NCBI GenBank assembly: GCA_023078555.1
Contig: CM041197.1
Coordinates: 8,092,842-8,156,841 of the forward strand
Source: Ulva prolifera
Lineage: Eukaryota; Chlorophyta; Ulvophyceae; Ulvales; Ulvaceae
Reading direction: 5' to 3'
DNA: 64,000 nucleotides
Below, piece after piece: positions 47,665 to 60,300 of this stretch. Position 1 is the stretch's first letter. Each line of letters begins with the position of its first letter. The notes under the pieces are model-generated. The model did not search any database. It saw nothing but the letters and a program-made list of their open reading frames with translations, and was not told where the DNA came from. A program made the position numbers and the translations under genes.

Positions 47665-50658
47665 ATGTTTCCGAACCCTTTGCGTAGACTCGGTGGCCCT
47701 CTGTGGCTTGTGTCAGCCACTCTGCCATGGGTAACTCGTGCCCAGTTTACGTCGTACCCAGTTTCCTCGCGTCAATCATTGCCTCTTCCGCAAGACGACA
47801 TGACCGCTCATTCCGAAGGCTTCTGCTACTGTGACGTGACTGCGTACTCTTGCGACAGCAATTGTTGCTGTGACGATGTCTGCGACAGCACAGCCCGGGA
47901 CCTCTTCACAACGTGCTTACCAACACAGCCTCTCACTCCGGCATTGACATATTGCATAGCTGAAGATGTTGTGAGCACGGTGAGACCTTCAATGCAATGT
48001 AGTGCTTGCATCATTGCGGCAAAGCGCTGGTGAGGTCAGAACATGTGCCCAATTCAAGTAGTGTGCAGATTAGCCTTCCAGCTTCTGGCTCCTTGTCTGT
48101 ATTCAAACGCAAGGCAAGTGGTGACAGCTTGACACGTAGTCTTTTATGCATTGTCAATGAAAACAACCCAACCTTTGGCACATTTTTCAAGGGTGCGTTC
48201 CTTGTAAGCATTCTGCTGCCCATGGTTCTCCGCAAGGCATACAGCAAACATACCATAGTATCCAAGCCTCAAATTCACTTCGTCGAAGCAAACAGACACA
48301 TGCAGATCCTGAGATCGCCACTGCAGCGGTCCTTGAGACTGCTCTTAACAAGCTACCTGAACTGCCACAGGCAGCAACGCCTGCTCTTCCGAACAATGGC
48401 ACGTACAGAATTGGTCAGCGGATCCCCATCGGACGGCAACTTGGCGCAACCATCAAGCAAAATGGCTTTTTTAGCCTTCCCGTCGATCCATACACAGGCT
48501 TCTGTGCTGACGGTGGCCTTCCTCTGGGCATGGGCATCGATGCACCTGCTGCCTCAACAGTGAGCACTTATCACCTTCAACGGTTTGTGCACACAGCAAT
48601 GTAGTATTCTGGTCCGAAAAGCTCAGGATAGCGTCCTTTGAGTGGATGATCTGGACGCCTGTTGGCCCTAGACCAATTGTTAGGAACTGTTTCGATGATA
48701 CACTGTCCGTGACGGGTTGAGAGCATGCCACTGACCATGTACTCTGCAAGAAATAAACGCACGAGCACATGTATAGTTTAAAGGACAGAGGCTGGGCATC
48801 TAGCCGTTTCTCGGAACATATATCTGCCTCATAGTACCACCCGGATCGTCACAGCCACTGTATGCAAGCTTGACCCACGCCATGCCAGGCTGGCAAATGC
48901 AGCCTTGGGCAAAGTCAAGCCCACACAGTCACTGCAAAGTTCCTTTAAGGCAGCCAAAGAAACCCTGGTTCTCCTGTGCTGCAGGACACAGCCCACAGAT
49001 GTATCAGAGCCGTGGATCCTGGCGAGTGCGTGCCCGGCGGGGCTCTCTCCGTCCGCCCGTTCACCACCACAACCTACCTCGCCGCCGGGCCCTCCGCCCT
49101 GCCCTCCATCGCCCCGGCGCTGCAGACAGCGCGGCATCCCGACGGCGCCACAGTCGCCATGACCGCAGTGGGTGACCTCCCGGAGCCGCTGCTTGATGTC
49201 GAGTCCGGGCTGTGCCAGAACGTGCCGCTCGGGGTGGACTTCACGGTGCTGACGCGGGACACCGTCCCGGGCGCCGGGCAGATTGTGGAGGTCCGGGTAG
49301 ACGTCATCATGGGCAACGTCTCTGCGGCGCTGCCCGACGGAAGGCTGCTCGTGCAGCAGGCGTTCTCTGCGAAGTTCCGGAGCATCGCGACGGCGGTGTG
49401 TGCTCCTCGCGGCCTGTCCGAGCTGGACGCCCGCATTCGCTAGCGATCTGCGCAGGCGGCAGCACATGCACAAACAAAGTTTGATCCGACAGGCTGCCTG
49501 CACGGGCATACGTTTTTGCTTGCGCATGTGAGTTCTTTTCGGACAGCGTGATGTCGTGGCTGGGTCGGAGCCGTCGATTAGCATGTTGCACAGACATGTT
49601 GCACAGACATGAGTGGCGTTCTGATGGCTCTGCCTGCCCTTGGGCCACAATTGACAGGCTCATGTGTTGCTGTAGCGCATGGGATCGCGTTGCTGCAGGC
49701 TGACGCAATGCCCACGAGCGGCAGTCCAGGCTACCGCACCGGCGCGATGCTCCTGTACGGCATGGCGGCCGCAGATGGCTCCTCTGTGAACCGGCGCACG
49801 ACCGGCCTGCCGCTGCCGGCGCCGGCGCCGCTGACTGGCTCATGCGTCGAGCCGTCGAAGCTCGCACCGCCGGCGCGCTTTGGCGTCGACGCGGTGACCT
49901 CGTGCGGGGTGCCGCTGACGCCGGCGGAGCTGCGCGACCTGTGTAGCGGCAGCGGCGGAGTGGCCGCGCTGGGTTTGGCCGCGGCCGAAGGCGCCGCGGG
50001 GCTGCTGCCGCGGTTTGCGGGGCTGCTGCCGGGGGCGCGCATTGGGGCCTGGGGCAGCGCGGACCCGGCCGACCTGGAGCAGTGGGTCAGCATCGAGCAG
50101 GAGGCCATCGGTGCGGCGGCCACCTCACCATTCACCAGCCGTGCTGTGTACACTTTCAGGCGTGGACCTCACGGCCCATGGTCGCAGAGCATGTGTGCCA
50201 CCGCAGCATGCGTTGGCATCTCTTGTGCGCACGCTGCGCTCAGTGCACAGCTGCGTGCATGTCGCGAGCCAGGTGCCTTGCAGCAGGCAGGGTGATGCTG
50301 GCGTCCCATGCATGCAGATACGTCTATGGCATGGGACGAGGACTCGGCGACGTGCTCCCGCGTGCCGGCGGGGCTGCGCATCGAAATCCTCATCGCGGCG
50401 GTCGGCTCCGCCGCGGCGCCGCAGCGGCGCGTGGCGTTCGCGCGCAGCCGGGTGATGTACCGGCAGTGGCGCCATCCGTGGGCAGGGCTCCGCGGCGACA
50501 ACGCGACCGACGCAGTGTTTGCATTTCCCCTCGAGACGGTGGTGCGGTATGTGGCGCAGGACCAGGCGCAGCAGGACGCAATGCGGCAGCTGCCACCGCT
50601 GCAGCTGTCTCTTCCGGAGGACTTCTTCTACCCCTTCACTGGTGGCGATTCGTCGTGA
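47665..50658 (+). CDS. Tectonic family protein (ciliary transition zone)
   Basis: Tectonics are secreted or membrane-anchored members of the MKS/B9 complex at the base of cilia. Exons 47665-47979, 48069-48192, 48306-48559, 48985-49395, 49699-50110 (or 50140) and 50318-50658 join in frame for about 618 residues. ATG 47665 begins a signal peptide (LWLVSATLPWVTRAQF). Next is the hallmark Cys cluster CYCDVTAYSCDSNCCCDDVC, then SLLCIVNENNPTFGTFF. The C-terminal half has TVLTRDTVPGAGQIVEVRVD, QQAFSAKFRSIA, SGSPGYRTGAMLLYG, CVEPSKLAPPARFGVDAVTS and CSRVPAGLRIEILIAAVG, all in family order. No C-terminal membrane helix is present, as in the secreted TCTN1 type. It shows that the organism builds cilia or flagella. 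The exon 5 donor has two candidates of the same phase; 50110, with GTGCGG, fits the local consensus better. Confidence 0.92.
48780..48817 (+). repeat. Short repeat also found at 55437
   Basis: AAAGGACAGAGGCTGGGCAT, then TAGCCGTTTCTCGGAA, recurs as AAAGGACAGAGGCCGGGCAT, then GTGCCGTGTCTAGGAA, at 55437-55475. This copy is in a tectonic intron. Confidence 0.65.
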
Positions 50659-52349
50659 GCGGTCCGATCGTGATCAGGGGAGGCGTGCTGGTGCTGGTGC
50701 TGGAGCCAGGCTGCATGGAGTTCCTTCATTTGGGGCGAATGGCAAGCGTGGATGTGTGGAATTGAGCCAGTGCTGCATGCAGAACAAGTCGAGTGTTGGG
50801 GGGTGATCTGTGGGGATGGTGTGCCTGACTTTGGTGTATGTGGATCTGCAGTGTGAAGCACATGCGAAGCTTTGAGCGGGTTCCTACAGTAGTTGGCCGT
50901 CAGCCACAGACATACAGGACTTGAGGTTCCTTCACGCTGGCACAAGACAACATTGACTTGAACAAACCAAACGAGCACGGCCAAGCTACCTTCACTGCCA
51001 AGGAGATTGCAGTGAATTGGACGTTAGCTACATGATCACAGATCCCTTCCCATTGAGAGAACTGGCCATGTCAGTACAGCAAGGCTGAAGATCGGAATAG
51101 GATGGAATAGGATGTCCTCGTGTCCGTCATTGACTGCATACTTGCAGCGAATATCTCCTCTGGACTGGATGTTACCTCTGGAATGGAGGACAGTGCGAGT
51201 CGTGAAGAGGCTGACATGGGTGCCCCATGAAAAGGAGACCACTGGACAGCTGACCCCAGGGAGGCTGCTGCACAATATCCTGACACATAGTCCAGGCAAG
51301 GCTCCGTGCGGCCCATCTGGTGTCTCTGTCGTTGGTCCTGTTACACGTACTGTACTATCTGAGGTAGAAAGTTTACTGGTTGTTGCGCAGTTACATGACT
51401 GTCACGGACCGATATGCCATGTTTTGGCTTTGCCAAAGGGCACTGCTGCAGCATGCTGCACTGCCAGACTGTGCACTCTTGGGAGGTGCACATGGTTCTG
51501 TAATTGGCTTAGTGACGCTAATGACGCTATGTAAGGGGACGGCTTCACATCATAATCGCCGTCGATTTGTCGGTGCAGCATGCAAGATGCTGTGTGACGT
51601 ACTTGGTGAGCCGATTGTGCCGTGAAATCATCTTGCTAGAATGCTTGCGTACTTGCAACAGGATTGCGACACGAACTGTGCCTTTCATTAAGCGCATAGC
51701 CGTGTCATACGAAGTTGCACGCAGATCCCTGGGCCCAAGTGGAGAGCAGCCAAGCGTTCGAGTGGCCACAAGGTCTCTGGCTGGGTATCCTGTCCTATGT
51801 CGACTGTCTGCGGTATGCATTAGAGAGATGCAGTTACTGTGGGAACACACGAGATGCTGCAGTGGTGTGTGAACTTCATCGCATGGATCAGTGAGCACCG
51901 GTCGCATCAACGATCACCGGTGTTGTGAAGCTGCTGAAGGTTGGTTCGCTTTCTGTGGAGACTGTGCGTGCTCAGGCACTCCAATCTGCTCTTCACTAGA
52001 TTGATGACCTGTAAGTAATTGTGAGATTATATTGCCTTCGCGAGGCCGTCGCAATTGGGAACGCCCCATCGTGACCTGTCTGACGCTCGTCAAGCACACC
52101 CACTCTCGCATCATGGTACGCCCATTAGCTGCCCTGATGTGTGTTTGTGATATCTGTGGCGAGCGGATGCCGCCGTTGCTCCATAAATTGCTTCCTCCCA
52201 GGCGTTTATGAATTGCCGTTGCACTGAATGCTGTCGCGGCGCGTAGTTTCAACAGCGTTAAGTTTACATCACAATCATAGGTTTTGTGCTTGCATAATGT
52301 AGCTCTCTGTTCAGTCGAGCCATGTGAGGCATGCGGTGCTTTGCTGCAG
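50659..52349. other. Intergenic region
   Basis: This lies between the tectonic stop and the first resolved exon of the next gene. It may contain an unseen first exon of that gene. No recognisable coding sequence, RNA or repeat. Confidence 0.45.
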
Positions 52350-53414
52350 GGGCTTACTCCACCGGAGCTAGGATGGAGCCGTGGCTGCGGAAACGGAATT
52401 GGATACTCTGATCACAAGAATTCGTATCAGCCTGGGGTAACAATCGATAACTATGTGGAAGACCGTGCGAATCGGGACATGCGACAATCTGGAGTCAACA
52501 TATTTGGCTTCAAGCAGCCTGGAGACTTTAATACTTGTTATCGAAAAGCATACCATCGTAGTGCCAAGGAATACGCACTTGCTTTGCAAGGCAGAACGGC
52601 AGAAATCCCCCGGCAACTGATCAAAGAGGTACACTGTGCATACGCAGCCCATCCTACCCGGGTTGCCACTTGGTCACTGTCGCACTCTTGCTGACAGGAA
52701 AACACTCCACAGGACAAAGGGAAGAAAGCCATTTTTGATCAAGAGGATCCAGCTGGGGACGAAGCTCCACACCCATACACCACAGTCACCTCCCTTGCGT
52801 TTGCGCCACCGAGCCTGGACAAGGCTGCCTTGCAGACCGAACTGTGGAGCGGCGACAAGGCAAACGACCTTGGCATCACTCTCCGTGAGAAGAGAATCAA
52901 GAAAGTCGCTACCACCGCGCCTGCTCCGGGCTCACTACGGGCTGCCAAGGCCCAGCAATGGGAGCGTGACGGCATGCCAGAGCGGATGATCAAGTACGCT
53001 ACGACGACGGGCACATTCAGCGCTGCCTCAGCGGCACGGGCTGCAGTGGCAGCAGCAGCAGCTGTAGCTGATGGTGGGTTGGCCGCGACGGCCAGCTCAC
53101 AGGCGGCTCTTGCGGCGCGGGCTGCAGCAGCAGGGTCCCATGCTCCGATGGTTGGGCGCAAGGCCAAGGGGGGCTTTGTGGATGCGGCGGACCTGAAGGA
53201 GCGAATGTACCGGAAGATGCACTTCCGCCACCCGGTCATGCACACCGTGCGGTGGCAGACGCAGGCAGAGATCGACGCCGCCGCAGCGGCCAGGTCCAGT
53301 GCAGCGCAGGAGGCCTCCATGCCACCTTCGGGCGCGGCCGGGCCTGATCCCACGGGGCTGACTGGCGATGATGCAGAGCAGTGGGCGCCACTGGAGGCAG
53401 AGGGGCATCAATGA
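52350..53414 (+). CDS. Unrecognised protein, possibly axonemal
   Basis: Exons 52350-52628 and 52713-53414 (phase 0 intron) give 326 residues ending ...EAEGHQ, with at least one upstream exon missing because 52350 follows an acceptor (TTTGCTGCAG). I do not recognise the family with confidence. The N-terminal part (GWSRGCGNGIGYSDHKNSYQ, then GVTIDNYVEDRANRDM) is rich in Tyr, Asn, Gly and Arg without predicted membrane or coiled segments. It recalls small microtubule-inner proteins of cilia such as CFAP68, but only in style. Then come a charged segment (WSGDKANDLGITLREKRIKK), an Ala-rich stretch of about 60 residues, and a C-terminal basic motif (ERMYRKMHFRHPVMHTVRW). It lies next to a tectonic gene, which makes a ciliary role tempting but does not prove it. 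Confidence 0.6.
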
Positions 53415-54674
53415 TCAAGAGCGGATGCGGGCCAAGGCGTCACTGCTCATGTGCGTGCCTCTGGAGCATGACATGTTTTCATCGTATCAGTGGGAGTGTG
53501 CAGACCCGCCAGGCTTGCGTTGTGATGTGGGCGTCCGAAGCATCGATGATGGTGCTGGTGGCAGGTGCCGAGGGAGGCAGGTGCAGGCCTTTTGTCCATG
53601 CTCCTGAGGGCTTGATTGCAACGCTGCTGGTACAGGGACGTACAATGAGCTGAAGGTCTGGAGCTCTGAACGCTGCAGGCTCTGAAGACTTGACATGGCT
53701 ACTGATAATTCTCAGGCAGAGCCTAGCCCTGGGTCAAGTCTGATGAGCAATCTGTGCTAAAGGTAGACTTTATCATGCAGGGTCGTCACGCTGGATCCAA
53801 ACTCTTCATACCTGAGCGCAGGGACGCCTCGTCATGCAGTTTTGGTGTTGTGCTACGGCACTACACACTTTATGCATATTTCGGACCAAACGTTCAATTT
53901 GGGACCGTGTTGCGAAGCTGAACTGTGCATGAGCATGTGTGGTGTGCCGAGATGCACGATATAGTTCGCATGGTAACGAGCATGGGTTGTCAGTTGCCCT
54001 TCTATTGGGGCAACCCGGTGTAAGCACATGCAATTCAAGTTGGTGCTTTCAGAAAAGCCACAAAATGTGCACATTGCACCACATGTGAGCCCATGGCAGC
54101 ACAGGCACGAGCATGCCTTGTGGGCACATGCAAGATACTGGTGGAGGAGTACACATAGCGTGCAACCACACAGCCAGCTTCGCCCTGCGGTCGCTCCTTG
54201 CATCCTCACGGACATGCTGCTGTGCTGTACTGGGCTAAATGAAGCAGCTCGCCATTTCAGTGAGTGCAGAATTACAACACTTGCAAGACTCACCACTACA
54301 CAGCACAGACCGATGCAGGTCTATGCCTGAACTGGGTGTGTACTGGAACACCTGGCCAGGCGGGGATCGACTCATACGCGCCCGGGCACCATAAGCGACT
54401 CTGCTAGTATTGTAGGGCACGAGCGACTGCGGCCAGCACCACTTCAACACTAAATTTCTCTCGTGAACAGCCTTGAGGAAGTGCTGGAGGCCACATCGGG
54501 ACACAGCTGTAAAGCTCACCAGTGCCTCGTCTTTGCCCCTTGCTAACGCATTCAGACTCATATCAGTTTGCCAGATGCACAATGTCCCTTCGCAGACCGC
54601 ATGCTCTGCTGTGGATGATACCATCTGCTCTGGCGTCTAGGCATGTGACCACAGGTCTTGAGGAGCATGGTCTT
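53415..54674. other. Convergent intergenic region
   Basis: This lies between the 3' ends of the plus-strand unrecognised gene and the minus-strand plastid-type gene. No coding sequence or repeat is recognised. Confidence 0.5.
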
Positions 54675-57345
54675 CAGCCTGACTTTTCATCATCCTTGAC
54701 CTCCGCCTTCTTCTTCTTGCCCCCAAAAATGTTCTTCGCCCACTTGAACGGGTCGGCTTCCTCGTCAACCCAGCCCTGGTCCGTGTAAGGTGCCTGCAGC
54801 CACGCCACACCATCAGCACGCGCCCCTCTCCGCTGCCTTGGCCCACACAACATGCGCGCAGGTCGCCGTACGTCGCCAGTTCTGCTCCAATGAGCCGCAC
54901 ACGGTGTTCAGGTGGCAGCGGTGCTGATGCCAAAACCCCAAATCCATCCAAGCCATGCAGCATGCGGCCCCGGGACGTGGAGAGCACGCAATCTTCCGGC
55001 CGGCCGCCCCCGCGCAACCCACAGGCGCACCGCGCACAAGCACAAGCACAGGCGGAGGCTCGGTGATCGCATCGTCGCCGATGCACGCACGTCGACAAAG
55101 GCCGCACACGGGCTCCCATCAGTCATTAAGGTACACATATCGGACCATGATATGGCAAAGCACACAAATACATCAAGCCAAACCAGCGACCGGTTGCCAC
55201 ACAAGCAGCCACAGCCCACTGTGGGCTCCCATCAGTGGTCCGATACAGCATCGATGCACTGCCCACATGGCGATCTGCCATGCCGGCACCGAGCGCAACA
55301 GGGAGGCGTCCACCACTACCTCCTCTTTGTTCCCACAACAGGAACAGATGCAGCGCAGGAGGTACGAATGCGAGGATCGCGCTCACGGTAGACACTGCGT
55401 TGTAAGCCTGGATGTACGCATATGTGTATGTAGTTACAAAGGACAGAGGCCGGGCATCGTGCCGTGTCTAGGAATCCACTCGCTAACACCCACTCATTCA
55501 TTCATGGCACTAGGCCGGGCACGAGCGCTTACCACAGCCCTGCCAGAGATTCCAGCCAAATATTGAAGCCCCGCACGGAGCACAAGAGCATTCCCTTTGC
55601 ACAACACCACACTCAACCGGCACAGAGCATTCGCCACAAACATGTCTATGTATGCATGCCTGTATGTATAACGCCATCTGTACACCGACAGCCGAGTAAG
55701 TCCTGAACACCCCGCAGCACACCCAATGCGCCATGGCTTCACAAGTAATGACAACCAATGTGCTGTTCACCTCTTCGGCATGCGGCCCCGGAAATCAGGA
55801 ATTGTCCAGGGCCGACGACAGGGCCAGGCGAGTCCACGTCTACTGTGCTTCACAAACCCGCGACGACTGGGGCACACATACACAACACAAATTGTTGGGG
55901 AGGACGGGCACAAGCCACAGGTTACAACGGTTTGATTCCACGTGGTTGGGCCATTGGTTGGCGAAGTACCAGAACACACGACCGCAACAAACTATCGGGG
56001 GGGGGGGGGGGGGGGGGGCGCGCCTTGAGGTCAAAGCGCTCGCCATTGTCGAACTTCGGGATGCCGAAGGGCGCGAGCGGGATGAGGATGCCGCCCTGGA
56101 GGCCGGCGTCCTCCTTGCCGTAGGGCTCGTACGGCTCGTCGTCATCCTCGGGGCGCTCCCCCCGCGCCAGCGCCTGCCGGTCGCGCTCCTTCTTGTCCTC
56201 CTTCTCCTGCGCCTGCATGCCCGCCCCGCCCCTGCTGAAACGTAGCCAAGCCAGCATCCACAGCAGTGGCACCAGCCTTGAAGAAGGAGGAGGAGGAGGA
56301 GGAGGTGAGAACTGCCCCACGCGAGCTATAATGCAGCCATGCCAGCAGCCACAGCAGCCTTGTGGCAGCCAAAACCCAGGTCGCCCTCGGGCGGAAACAC
56401 ATGATGCATGGACATCTGGGGCAGAGATATCAGCAGATGGCACGTCCACGTGCACATCAGCAGAGGGGACTGTCATGTCAGCTGCTGGGAGCGGTGCATC
56501 GATCCTGTGGTATGTGTCAGCGATCAATACATGTTACCACGAGTGATTACTGCGCGGTCTCTTCACGGTATGTGCGTGGTAGAGCCGTGTACATGATGTT
56601 GCTCCACGGTGTGCGCATGGTGTTTTCGTCGTATGCCCATGGTCTGGACGTGGTGTTAGTAGGAACATGTGCTGATGGCGGTGGCACAGGGGTCCCGAGG
56701 CGCAGACGTGCAGCAATGCGGATGCCGTGTGCCTTGAAGGAAGATGCACATTCGAGACACAGTTGTACAACAGATGTGTGCAGCCGTCGCCGCCTCCAGC
56801 GTGCGCGGCACATGTGACGGATATGATTGTGACCTGCAACTGGTACGTCACGCGCGTGATAGAGGGGCAGGGGGGCAGGGGGGCGGCAATGGCAGCAGCT
56901 ATGCTACCACATGCTCAGAACAGCCGATCGGCTGCAAACTGATGAATACGTTCATACCAAATGGTAATGACCGCATTGTGCACTCGCATCCTGGCCAGAT
57001 TATGGTGATGGTCGGATGTCCGTCCACCGGTCGAAGCAGGTTTGACCATGCTGCGTGTATGCTGCATGCGTGCAGAGTGCCCGGGTGCGGGGCCGGTTGA
57101 TGATGACGGTGGTGGGGTGGCCGCGGAGCTGGAATGATTGTGAACGGGCGCAGTGGGCGCAGCTGCGAGGGGAGGGTGGTTGAGGGAGGGGGCTCTTGGA
57201 ATGCGGGCGCACCTGCGCCTTGGCTGCCGCTCGGCGTTCACTCACGCCATCCATGCCACGCCCCTCTCGCCTCGCCCTGAGGATCTCCTGCTGTGCCTCC
57301 CACATCCTGTCCTTCTCATCATCGATGATCTTCTTCTCTCGCCCG
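54675..57345 (-). CDS. Conserved probable plastid protein of unknown function (partial 5')
   Basis: Exons 57213-57345, 56024-56212 and 54675-54793 join in frame; the stop is TGA at 54675-54677. The visible protein is about 147 residues. A charged helical N-part (KKIIDDEKDRMWEAQQEILR and KEDKKERDRQALARGERPED) leads to a conserved core GGILIPLAPFGIPKFDNGER followed by FDLK-APYTDQGWVDEEADPF. It ends with a lysine-rich tail NIFGGKKKKAEVKDDEKSG. The core resembles, from memory, conserved plastid proteins of plants and algae with no assigned function. I cannot name it. A first exon with a transit peptide is expected above 57345 but was not found. The last intron has a GC donor (AAG then GCGCG) followed by 22 Cs on the coding strand. 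Confidence 0.65.
55110..55236. mobile_element. 99-base mini-element with 14-base target-site duplication
   Basis: The element (55124-55222) lies between direct repeats GGGCTCCCATCAGT at 55110-55123 and 55223-55236. It is the second copy of the element at 17289-17388 and sits in an intron of the plastid-type gene. Confidence 0.82.
55437..55475 (+). repeat. Second copy of the short repeat at 48780
   Basis: AAAGGACAGAGGCCGGGCAT followed by CGTGCCGTGTCTAGGAA parallels 48780-48817 with a few substitutions. It is in an intron of the minus-strand gene. Confidence 0.65.
55997..56018 (+). repeat. Poly-G run of 22 (poly-C on the gene strand) at a 5' splice site
   Basis: On the minus strand the intron starts GCGCG and continues directly into 22 Cs. 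Confidence 0.9.
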
Positions 57346-60300
57346 CTGCAGCAGCACATGGAACTCGTCGTGGGCGAATCAGACCACTACAGCAGAGCAG
57401 GCATGTACCTTATGCAGAGGTCTGGCAGTGGTTGGCACTTAGGCTCTGGTGGCTGGGTCGATTATGGGATGGTGGCGATGCGAGACGATGGCAGATGGAA
57501 CATCAGCAAGGAGATCTCATGGTGCGTTGCGATGCCATGGTTTGTCGGGCTACGTACGATTGTGCGAGACTCTGTGGCAATGAGGGCAAGAGCGCTCAAG
57601 AAAAGCGGGAGCAGAAAACACACAAACACAAAAAATGGCGGCAAGAATAATCCACTTAAAGAGACTGGAGAGACGCGAAATTTTTTATAGTTCCCGGTGC
57701 ACTGACGCTGATCTGGGAGCATGTCTCCTGCCATATCAAGCGGGTCGAAAGCGATGGTCCACCTCAAACAACAGCATGCAGCGTATACAGTTTGCAACAT
57801 AAGTGCATTGCATGCCGTGCGGTGTTCAAGCTGGGAGCTGATGAACCATGCTGCGCAAAGGAACCTGGTATGGAGGAAGACGTACAATCCAAACGGCAGC
57901 GCCGAGGGCGGTTGGAGGCATGGACGTCCATGATTAGGGCGAGTTGCCAGTGTTGGCCTCTGTTGCACTTGCGGAGCTGACAACCTGCACAAGCTCAAAG
58001 CTCGGAATGTGTCGGATGTTCAGAACTGCCGGGATCCGCGGAAGCAGTGGACCGCCAACGACGGGATCAGGCACAGACACTGCTATCATCGACCACCTAT
58101 TTGCTTACCTTTGCATCATTTTACAGGTTATTCTAAGCTAGTTCTGTGGATCACACTGAACCGGTGTCGATGAAGTTACACTGTGCCGCGTTAGAATCTG
58201 TAGAATCGAGGCCAGCACTGGTGTACATAGCGTGAATCGACGCACAAGCACCCACAAGCGCTTCAGACGTTGCAGCTGAAGTAGAATATACGGTATGTTT
58301 CTTCGTCCCGGAGTGATGAGCAGCAAGCTATGGCCACCTGTGTGACGGGTTCGGGCATGCATCGCGATGCATCAGGTGTTGATACGATGCTGCCGATGAA
58401 CCTCCAATCGCATTCCAACATCCAGCGTACAGTAGCAATGCAAATTTTACGAACAGTGCCATGTGTCCTCGTGACGCCTTCCATATCGACAGGGCAATCA
58501 GTCCCCCCTCAGGCGTCAACTAGCTGCGGGCTGATCAAGCACTGTCGACGCCTGGTGTGCTTGTTGCAACGGACCACGTCCCGTAGACCACAAACGCTTG
58601 TTGTCTGAAACGCTCACCAAAATGGATCAGGTTTGCAGCTTCTCGCTTCGGCTGCCTTCACGCCGAACCGGAACATTGCCGCCCCACAGCTGTATACTCT
58701 TGAGCAATGCAGCTCGTTTCCAATGCAAGGCAGCGGGCAAAAAGCATCCCTGGAGCCCATGTATTGAATCATGAAGGCCGCATGACTTCAGGGCATCCCT
58801 AGACAGCCTGCCGTCTACCTCTTGCCTGCAATCGGGAGTGGTCACCGCTCCAAGGCCACGTCGCCAGTCCAGCCACTGCAGGCTATGTGCGGCATCGTGC
58901 TGACATGCCACCTTTCTGAAATTGGACTCCTGAATTCACGGCATGTGCCCGTATCTGCTGTCGCGGCGGTGATCCTGTGCCTGCAATTCCATGCTCGGTG
59001 GCACGCTACACAAGTGCCGGGCTGAACTGCATGCCTTGCCCATACCAACACAACAGTGGCATGTGAAAACAAACTGTGCTATTGCTGGTAAAGCTCAGGT
59101 TTTGCGGCCACGAAATGCACGCAGAAGAGGCTGATGCCGTAAGGGCGTGTACGTAAATGCCTGTGAACGGAGTGTGGATGGTCAGACATGTGGAAGCGGT
59201 GGCGAACAGGCTCAGAATGAACAGCAGTATGCTATGGCATGTAGCTGTCATGAGCGACTGAAAAGCTGTTGCACAGTCGGTTTCAGCCCCAAGCACGTAC
59301 ACTATTTTCAGCTCTTGGCTGCAATTGTGAAGCCCTGAACCTTGATGTCCGCCGATTCGAAACATCGCTGCAGAGTGACGGCCGGTAGAAGGTGATGCAC
59401 TGATAACGCATAGGCTGCCAGATGCAGGGAGGTCAGGCTGAGGGACATGGGTCAACCTGCCAAGAGGATGTGAGGAGGCTTTCTCAGATGACAATCACAC
59501 TCCACCTTAACTGCATAGCAGGGGACCATTGCAATGTATTGTTCCCACTGCAGGGGAAGCCTGGTCACTTCACTCATCACCATATGAATCAGGGAACGTT
59601 GCTATGAGTCAGTACCCATGCAAGCAGGACAAACACAAGTGTGGGATGTAATGGCAGATGCTGCAGCATTTTGTGCAGAGAATGTGGCACAGCTGATGGA
59701 GTGGTGGATAGGATGTGGTGATTTATTTGTACATATCTGCCCACAGAGCACTGGGACAAGTGTGCCTCGACTGGAAAACGGAGCATGTCAACACATGTCC
59801 AAAAATAACCAAACACCGTGGAAGTCGCGGGTCCACTTGCGTGGCAATTTGCCAACAAGCACATGCTGCTTTCTGCAGCTATGCAGCAGATTGATGCCAA
59901 ATTCGTATGAATGGCCTCCACAGCACCGGCAGAAACCTCAAATGGGCGCCTGCCTTCATGTGGCAATCAGCAACAGCGATATGCTCAGTCCTTGCTTGCT
60001 GTGACATGGTAGTCATGTGTATGCGACATAAGTCAGATCTTGGGGCTGCTGCAAAGCCAGCACATGCATCATGGAAAACAGGTGAGTGTCGTGCTTCTGC
60101 CCACATGTGATCAAGCAGGTTCCCTGCTTTGCAGGGGCGATACACTTGTGGGGTAACATGTTCACCGACTGTCCCGGGAGTGCAGTGGCATCTCATGGTG
60201 TTCCCGCACACTGGATTATGCCGGAAAGATTACCTTTGATCAGGCTCACCACCTGTAGTGCATCACACTCCATCACAAATGCTCGCATTGTAAAAAGTTC

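Noticed and set aside
48829-49650. Minus-strand frame of 273 codons
   Set aside because: Its main part is the antisense of tectonic exon 4, whose plus-strand frame is supported by family motifs and splice phases.
52284-52349. Extension of the unrecognised gene to 52284
   Set aside because: The frame there would start with TTG, not ATG, and TTTGCTGCAG right before 52350 is a good intron acceptor.
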